NCBI GenBank assembly: GCA_002690445.1
Contig: NZER01000220.1
Coordinates: 1 to 19,280, forward strand
Reading direction: 5' to 3'
DNA: 19,280 bases
Source: Candidatus Pacearchaeota archaeon
Lineage (GTDB): Archaea > Nanoarchaeota > Nanoarchaeia > Pacearchaeales > GW2011-AR1
Below are positions 15,501 to 19,280 of this stretch, piece after piece. Position 1 is the stretch's first letter. Each line of letters starts with the position of its first letter. Position numbers and translations under genes: made by a program. The notes below the pieces were generated by a model that was given only the letters and a program-made list of their open reading frames with translations, ran no database searches and was not told the DNA's origin.

Positions 15501-16824
15501 CAATAGGCCTTGGAGCTGGCCCTGACGCCCCGACATAAGCCGAAGCTAAAAAATGCTGCGACTGGTCGTCCGCTTCATGCAACACGGTTCTAAACACACG
15601 CTCCTGATTCAATGTTAGGTCCAGCGGGTTTTCCTCAAACTGCACCTGTACAGTATGACTATCATCAAAGTTGACCACGTGGTTCCAGCTCTCACAAACA
15701 AAATTCTTTAATTGAGAATAGGGTTGCGGAACCTCGAAATGAAATACTTTATGGCCATCTTTGCTTAAAAGAAAATGATTTATTGCCATAGCTTCCTCAT
15801 TGCTCCTGTTATCGAAGGTCATGGAAAGTTTCAACCTGTTTGGATTGAGACCATCTTCATGGCGTTGAGTGAAACTATTTTTAAAATCTGCCTTGTTTAC
15901 TCTAATATTTTTGTTTATGTTGAACTGGTTTGACGGCTTAAAGAAAAAAGCGTCTTGTGTCCACTCGGAGTTTACCCCAGACGGACCGTTGCTTGTCGCT
16001 GCGACCGTAGGCTTTTCTCCGCTATAGTAGAAATAGCCACTGTATGACTTTATATTGTGCCCACTAAAATGTGCAATATCATATTTTTTATAAGTTTTTC
16101 CAATTTCCCATCCCCCCGAAGTATTGCCTGAGGGAATAAGCCTTGAAGCCCAATCGGTTACGCTGTTTGTATCGTTTATAAACGTTGCCGATATATCATT
16201 GACATTATAAAAAACATATGAATGATTAAATTGATCGCAAAAATATTTCCCCGTTTGATCATATGGATAAAACGGAGTGAAGTTAAAACCAGTGATGCTT
16301 CTGTTTTGGGGCTCGCCCCCATATCCAGTTATTCCACTAGCGGCGCCACTATGCAGCGAGAGAGCCTTACCTTCCAGAAAATGCGTAATAGCCCTTGTCT
16401 CGCTGTTGGTTCTTGTCGGAAACTCTAAGTTAAAATTCGCATGAATACTGTTAACGCCCTTGGGGATCAAGGAAAAGTACCCGTCTCCGAAATCAATTCT
16501 ATTGTTATTCGCCACGAAACTTACAGAAGATGAATATGAAGGTGTAGTGAAAAAGCTCTGAGTCCACTTTGATGAGGCGCCAGTTGGCGAGTTTGCTAGG
16601 CTCGCCACGTCAGATGCCTGCGTATACCCTTCGGTGCAATAATAATACCCCGAATGAGCGGGCTTAATGGTTTGCCGCGGGTTGTTTTGGTCGTCCGTAA
16701 TCATGTCATGACCAGTAAAATAAGCTATATCAAACTTAGCGTATGTCGTGCCAAGACTCCAGCCCGAAACGCCCGATATGTTTTTATTATACTGGGCACT
16801 GCTATTATCAATTCGAATACTCAT
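12520..16824 (-). CDS. M-like minor tail protein fused to multidomain adhesin
   Basis: This 1434-residue protein sits where lambda M (109 residues) would be. Domains by residue: 18-92 CBM5/12-like (GWSLGTTYAKFDIAYF ... WTQ); 95-215 M-like (FGDGY at about 113, FLEGK, FCDQFNHS); 236-297 and 297-400 a second copy of the same pair (GWEIGKTYKKYDIAHF; FVCESWNH); 437-567 an Ig-like domain of ASPM/SPD-2/Hydin type (VDFG ... LINSGEQ ... LSG ... LDP); 572-672 FnIII-like; 680-1220 a glycine-rich region (AAIVGAAGKGG, seven glycines in a row at about 883, GGRGGDGGSFGQDGQNG) like tip adhesins of tail fibres; about 1225-1434 discoidin-like (PAWKAF, YLIYDFG, GWELQASN, YRYYRLKI). It probably forms part of the distal tail ring and presents receptor-binding modules. 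ATG 16824 is preceded by AGGTAAC at the stop of the upstream gene. The M assignment and the repeats are seen directly; receptor binding is inferred. Confidence 0.88.
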   Translation of the reverse strand: MSIRIDNSSAQYNKNISGVSGWSLGTTYAKFDIAYFTGHDMITDDQNNPRQTIKPAHSGYYYCTEGYTQASDVASLANSPTGASSKWTQSFFTTPSYSSSVSFVANNNRIDFGDGYFSLIPKGVNSIHANFNLEFPTRTNSETRAITHFLEGKALSLHSGAASGITGYGGEPQNRSITGFNFTPFYPYDQTGKYFCDQFNHSYVFYNVNDISATFINDTNSVTDWASRLIPSGNTSGGWEIGKTYKKYDIAHFSGHNIKSYSGYFYYSGEKPTVAATSNGPSGVNSEWTQDAFFFKPSNQFNINKNIRVNKADFKNSFTQRHEDGLNPNRLKLSMTFDNRSNEEAMAINHFLLSKDGHKVFHFEVPQPYSQLKNFVCESWNHVVNFDDSHTVQVQFEENPLDLTLNQERVFRTVLHEADDQSQHFLASAYVGASGPAPRPIVDFGAFMTGFRSGTGFYLINSGEQQIISTLTLSGAHASSGLFNFKENRFNSDFTVVSPKEAVYELDPKDSGFFEIEFVTTGITGSPLADIGYDTKESQLIIETTDRFFFADHSGDLIIDLVGAARENAAPGVPKNFRIDLVEDTLKVTGTWELQEPYTATGVSLQWSTASNFSTIDHEYILRHEPTGISTFEHEGLSKNTTYYYRVKAENIDIAGGRNINSSAWVTGFTTTHEQVPLVVNINKPIDSTMHENLNLSGLAMYRLAQLGYSNINNFSGVHFLINDNCYIASMDPDLPALDSGRGLKPTTANGASDPALPILIKVSQSAAIVGAAGKGGDASNLETKAAAISYEVVDDQKPAAGPGMHLTKSQARLGSVVELAGIGPIATRSTKGKMDGKYLLPYGEVDALSTENHVPESGQNGGTALFINPDYSVGNSKVTIQCEGFILGGGGGGGVGGTRYDNLKFLKGAAAPTRRGWIRPRSSQEGDYVRQRPKSSLQMKLGFPAMGHVKQKNYQWGFGVEGSLEVRPGGGGGAGMGVSRELIWERWGTRGNGAEIAMPNAWVGPREHGTLNLIGDKTIYIKFASEMGGDVGVFENPEGMVGSLVGGFGGAGSTKVLSRAEGHIILHDASGLMYRGHDDTMNESNAGGRGGDGGSFGQDGQNGQHPQQFFASRYIGQKDRGADVGAEPRNFGYGGTGGCCIDIPSGVILDFGPSGNLPASGQDNRSEVDAKNSELTRNSVGVGGYMTPRMTSATTSDKNDVVHSYTNKAALGELYGDSSRHYNISGVLGAGNDGAGTVNAMNGTYPAWKAFAREIDGDFTSYALFDQGEFPYYLIYDFGKDNPRAVRSYSITSAGASFSYYSTDAHAKTVLGETFAPIGWELQASNKQSALKDSDYVILHEVRVSDSMGSISQPGLVSRTNRPMGTSKTDDAATSNYISIPGLIRRYELDNVAPYRYYRLKILSAEGYQNKVKIADFGLRDGNNSYAGFITLR

Positions 16825-16825
16825 G

Positions 16826-17584
16826 TTACCTAAAAGCCTGGGTTACCGAAATATTTCCGTTTAAATATCCCTGGGCAGATACTTCCAGTGTTTGGTTTGT
16901 AATTTGCCCGCTACAATTAAATTTTTGCAACGGCGCGGTGCCGTTTATGTCAAATATATTACACACAAGATTGGCCTCATTGCCCGCAGTTTCCAGCTGA
17001 CTTCCAATACTGTTGCCTCTTAGCGCCATGTGAATCTCGACTTCCTGCTTTGCGACTCTATCTGGTAAGGTATCGCCTATTAGATAGACTGGAGTCCTGT
17101 CAGCCTTAACGCTATAATTAAAACTTAAGGTGGTATTGATCTGACCCCCCAGCCCATTCACGAACGATCTTATCCCATGAGAATACTCGCTCCTCTTTAG
17201 TTCCGCGTCATAATTTGAGGTAATTGAACCGCCCAGGGGACCATAAATGTCAAAAGTAGAATTAACCAAAACAGGCGAATAAGGAGATACGGAAAAAGAT
17301 GATGAGGTCAAATAGGCATTGGAAAATGTTATGCCACCTAAACTTCCCGCAACAGTATCCTCCGTAACTCCAGTTACATTTAAAAAACTCGGCAGCGCCC
17401 CAGTTAAATAATGCTGAAAAGAAAGTTGGCCCCGTATTCCTCCCTGCGGCGCATAACGATGAAGACTTCCGTCTATCAATCTAACGGGCACCGTGTCAGC
17501 CCCGACGCCTACGGAAGCGCTCGTAGCCAACATGCTTTCGCCGTTCACCTGTAATAAAACGTCCTCGTACCTTAAAAATGCCAT
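16826..17584 (-). CDS. Tail structural protein, tube- or ring-like (paralogue 2)
   Basis: This 252-residue protein has a beta-rich, Ser/Thr/Gly-rich composition, no signal peptide and no membrane segment. I cannot assign it to a named family from sequence alone. It resembles the product of the gene just upstream (17588-18457) along its length: an (L/I)xGxxxxQxxL ... TG block near the N-terminus, then a GS(L/I) ... SFSV block, a T(P)VYLIGDTLPDRVAKQEVEI segment matching PIYALPTTYPDAQAKFPVQV there, and a beta-strand C-terminus. Position between tape measure and L, and the all-beta character, suggest a tail-tube-like fold used in the distal ring. The stop overlaps the ribosome-site region of the next gene, and the start is 3 bases after the previous stop. 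The coding call is firm; the function is inferred from context. Confidence 0.85.
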   Translation of the reverse strand: MAFLRYEDVLLQVNGESMLATSASVGVGADTVPVRLIDGSLHRYAPQGGIRGQLSFQHYLTGALPSFLNVTGVTEDTVAGSLGGITFSNAYLTSSSFSVSPYSPVLVNSTFDIYGPLGGSITSNYDAELKRSEYSHGIRSFVNGLGGQINTTLSFNYSVKADRTPVYLIGDTLPDRVAKQEVEIHMALRGNSIGSQLETAGNEANLVCNIFDINGTAPLQKFNCSGQITNQTLEVSAQGYLNGNISVTQAFR

Positions 17585-17587
17585 ACG

Positions 17588-18457
17588 CTAATCAGTTAAA
17601 GTTGGCCTCGTGTCCTGTATATTATAATACTTCCCGAACCCCAAGGTCACATTGGTTGTTCCGTTTGCATTTGAACTGAAGGACTCAGAAAGCAGTCTTG
17701 CGTTTTTTAAATTGAAACCCATGATGGTGGATGAGGCCTCGTCTTTTATTGATATATCCACGTCGCCCGTCAACACTCCAGTAAGGTAATCATACATGCT
17801 GTGCGTTTCATAATCGTCTATTTCCAATGTGAAATTTGTCCTTGTTTCTATTGGATATGAAATATCCACCTGTACTGGAAATTTTGCCTGCGCATCTGGA
17901 TATGTTGTTGGTAGTGCATATATAGGCTGCCGCGGGATGTTAATTGAATGAGTAAGGCTGGTTATCCTGTTGCTGCTCGACCCCTCACATGTCACGCTGA
18001 TTCCCCCTTGATCGGGAACTTGAATTGTTTGTGTCGCAGGAGTGGCCGAATCCGTGTTTCCAGTTGCGATGATACCGCTGCCCAAATCGCCATATGTAAC
18101 TATTCCCACCGACACACTCGGAACGGCTCCAACCTTACATGAAACAGCGAATGAAGACAAATATCCACTGTGAAAGCCAAATGAAGAGCTTTTGTTTGCC
18201 CCCTCATAGTGAATACTTCCACTGAAACTTTTATTACCCGTCAATTGTAAAAACGGATCCTGGCTCACTAATGATCTTTGAATTTGGAACGAACCCTGCA
18301 ATGGCTGGTTTAATAAACTATTAACGTGTCCGTAACCAAGGATATTTACTGGTTTTTCCGATATACCATAACTGCCGTTTATACTTTGTATTCCAGAAAG
18401 GCCAGTTCCATTGATATATACGCTTTGATCATAGCTATATATTGCGGAATTCTTCAT
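17588..18457 (-). CDS. Tail structural protein, tube- or ring-like (paralogue 1)
   Basis: This 289-residue protein lies directly after the tape measure gene (1-base gap). The N-terminal part reads VYINGTGLSGIQSINGSYGI ... PVNILGYG ... LQGSFQIQRSL. That pattern (a named strand, a turn, an LGYG loop, then a +GSFxIxR strand) resembles tail tube and related beta-sandwich proteins of phages. A middle section rich in Gly and Thr (about 125-150) is followed by a second beta domain with QPIYALPTTYPDAQAKFP and IMGFNLKNARLLSESFSS. It has a diverged relative in the next gene. In lambda the tube gene V comes before the tape measure, so a tube-like protein after it is more likely a distal adaptor (Dit-like ring) than the main tube. 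The start ATG has no Shine-Dalgarno and is likely coupled to the tape measure stop. The coding call is firm, the role inferred. Confidence 0.85.
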   Translation of the reverse strand: MKNSAIYSYDQSVYINGTGLSGIQSINGSYGISEKPVNILGYGHVNSLLNQPLQGSFQIQRSLVSQDPFLQLTGNKSFSGSIHYEGANKSSSFGFHSGYLSSFAVSCKVGAVPSVSVGIVTYGDLGSGIIATGNTDSATPATQTIQVPDQGGISVTCEGSSSNRITSLTHSINIPRQPIYALPTTYPDAQAKFPVQVDISYPIETRTNFTLEIDDYETHSMYDYLTGVLTGDVDISIKDEASSTIMGFNLKNARLLSESFSSNANGTTNVTLGFGKYYNIQDTRPTLTD

Positions 18458-18458
18458 G

Positions 18459-19280
18459 TTATTGATCTTGAACCGCTGGGTTTCTCATACTACCGCCAAC
18501 CCTCTTCTCATCAGCCAAGACGCTTAACACTGCCCGCTTGATCTTTAACGCAAGCTTTCTTTCATGTCCAATATCACCCTCAATTGTCTCGGATCCGCTC
18601 GTAAGTGCCGCGCCAGGTTTATCGCCTCCCCCAGTATTTATGCTTATATTCACGGTGGACCCACTGTCCCCGCCGCCCACTTTTCCGCCAGCTTGATATG
18701 CGTTCGGCCCAATATATCCACCAGCCTGCCTCCTATCGAGAAAATTGCCCGCGTCCTGCAACTGCTGTAGTGTTCGCTCCCATGGCTGAAGTTTCTTGTC
18801 CTCCTCTATAAATTTACTAATTTCATGTAATGTTCTATTACTAGCCTCCCACAATTCCGCTATGGCTCCTTCCCTCTTAGACCAATCGCCTGTCATTTGT
18901 CTGCGACTGTCCCCCTGAAGGGCGCGTCGAGGAACACCGCTTGGAAAATCTGATGAATCAAGAGGGCGACTCAAGCTAGGCCTAGGCCTATAACTCCGCG
19001 CGCCGTACCCTTTACCAGGCCGATAAGCAGGATCGTTTCTGTACACTCCAGGCGCCACCTCTTGTTGTATTGGCCCAATTTTTCCCGTCCAATTAGCATT
19101 TAGGCGACCTGGGTCGGTAGCTCGAGCTATATCTATTGGTCCACGCATTTGATCAAGCCTCATGGCCCTTGGTGCTCCGTATCGTGTTGGTCTATGTTGG
19201 TATGAACCTGGGCCGCCCCCCATGCTTGTCGGCTGCGTCCCCATGATTGAGGCTGATTGATAAAACGTTTTCCAGTTCTC
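18459..19280 (-). CDS. Tape measure protein, C-terminal fragment (partial)
   Basis: The frame is open to the right edge of the window: 12 codons stand before the first internal Met at 19244, so that Met is probably not the start and the gene continues outside. 273 residues are visible. The last part is typical of tape measure C-termini: AGGYIGPNAYQAGGKVGGG, then STVNISINTGGG, then a final helix with KIKRAVLSVLADEKRVGGS. The preceding section is unusual, rich in Arg, Pro, Gly and Tyr (residues about 15-120 of the visible part) and likely disordered. A short helical stretch with charged residues and WERTLQQLQDAGNFL follows. The tape measure sets tail length and is ejected with the DNA. Its place just before the tip genes fits lambda order (H before M-L-K-I-J). 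The hydrophobic body of the protein lies outside the window, so the call rests on the C-terminal motifs and synteny. Confidence 0.72.
   Translation of the reverse strand, partial: ENWKTFYQSASIMGTQPTSMGGGPGSYQHRPTRYGAPRAMRLDQMRGPIDIARATDPGRLNANWTGKIGPIQQEVAPGVYRNDPAYRPGKGYGARSYRPRPSLSRPLDSSDFPSGVPRRALQGDSRRQMTGDWSKREGAIAELWEASNRTLHEISKFIEEDKKLQPWERTLQQLQDAGNFLDRRQAGGYIGPNAYQAGGKVGGGDSGSTVNISINTGGGDKPGAALTSGSETIEGDIGHERKLALKIKRAVLSVLADEKRVGGSMRNPAVQDQ

Noticed and set aside
18459..19244. Start of the tape measure fragment at Met 19244
   Set aside because: The frame is open upstream to the window edge, no Shine-Dalgarno precedes this Met, and the product matches only the C-terminal part of a tape measure.
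1..19280. tRNA genes, CRISPR arrays, insertion sequences, attachment sites
   Set aside because: Nothing with the needed structure was seen; coding sequence on the minus strand fills essentially the whole window.

Overview
The window is a piece of a tailed-phage genome (free phage or prophage) and holds almost nothing but tail genes. All nine genes lie on the minus strand, so transcription runs from high to low coordinates. They are packed with gaps of 1-30 bases or short overlaps. No plus-strand gene, RNA gene, promoter or terminator could be supported. The gene order from 19280 down to 1 matches the distal tail block of a lambda-type siphophage (H-M-L-K-I-J): tape measure C-terminus, two related beta-rich structural proteins, an M-like protein, then homologues of lambda L, K, I and J, and finally a giant tail fibre that runs off the left edge. 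The L, K, I and J assignments rest on direct motif matches to the lambda proteins. The host cannot be read from the sequence. The moderate GC content and the wealth of carbohydrate-binding-like modules fit an aquatic, perhaps marine, siphophage, but this is inference.

Region by region: 18459-19280 is the end of the tape measure protein. 16826-18457 encodes two proteins that look like diverged tandem paralogues with tail-tube or distal-ring character. 12520-16824 encodes a 1434-residue protein. It starts with two copies of a [chitin-binding-like + M-like] cassette, continues with Ig-like and fibronectin-like domains, then a glycine-rich adhesin-like region, and ends in a discoidin-like domain. 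11442-12518 is gpL with its four iron-sulfur cysteines kept, but with about 100 extra residues between the two cysteine pairs. 10710-11438 is the K-type JAMM + NlpC/P60 peptidase, in visibly AT-rich DNA. 10002-10679 is gpI. 4837-9999 is gpJ (1720 residues against 1132 in lambda), enlarged by three insertions, one of them a LamG-like lectin fold. 1-4837 is a fibre of at least 1612 residues: FnIII-like domains, then twelve YadA-head-like repeats, then a shaft of repeated units that are also visible as DNA repeats.

Together these genes would build the lower tail: tape measure, the closing of the tube, the tip complex (L, I, J) and its peptidase (K), and then the receptor-binding surface. The most striking point is how that surface is made. 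Sugar-binding or adhesive modules seem to be inserted into at least three core tip proteins (M-, L- and J-like) in addition to the dedicated fibre. No defence system, retroelement, CRISPR array or integrase is visible.
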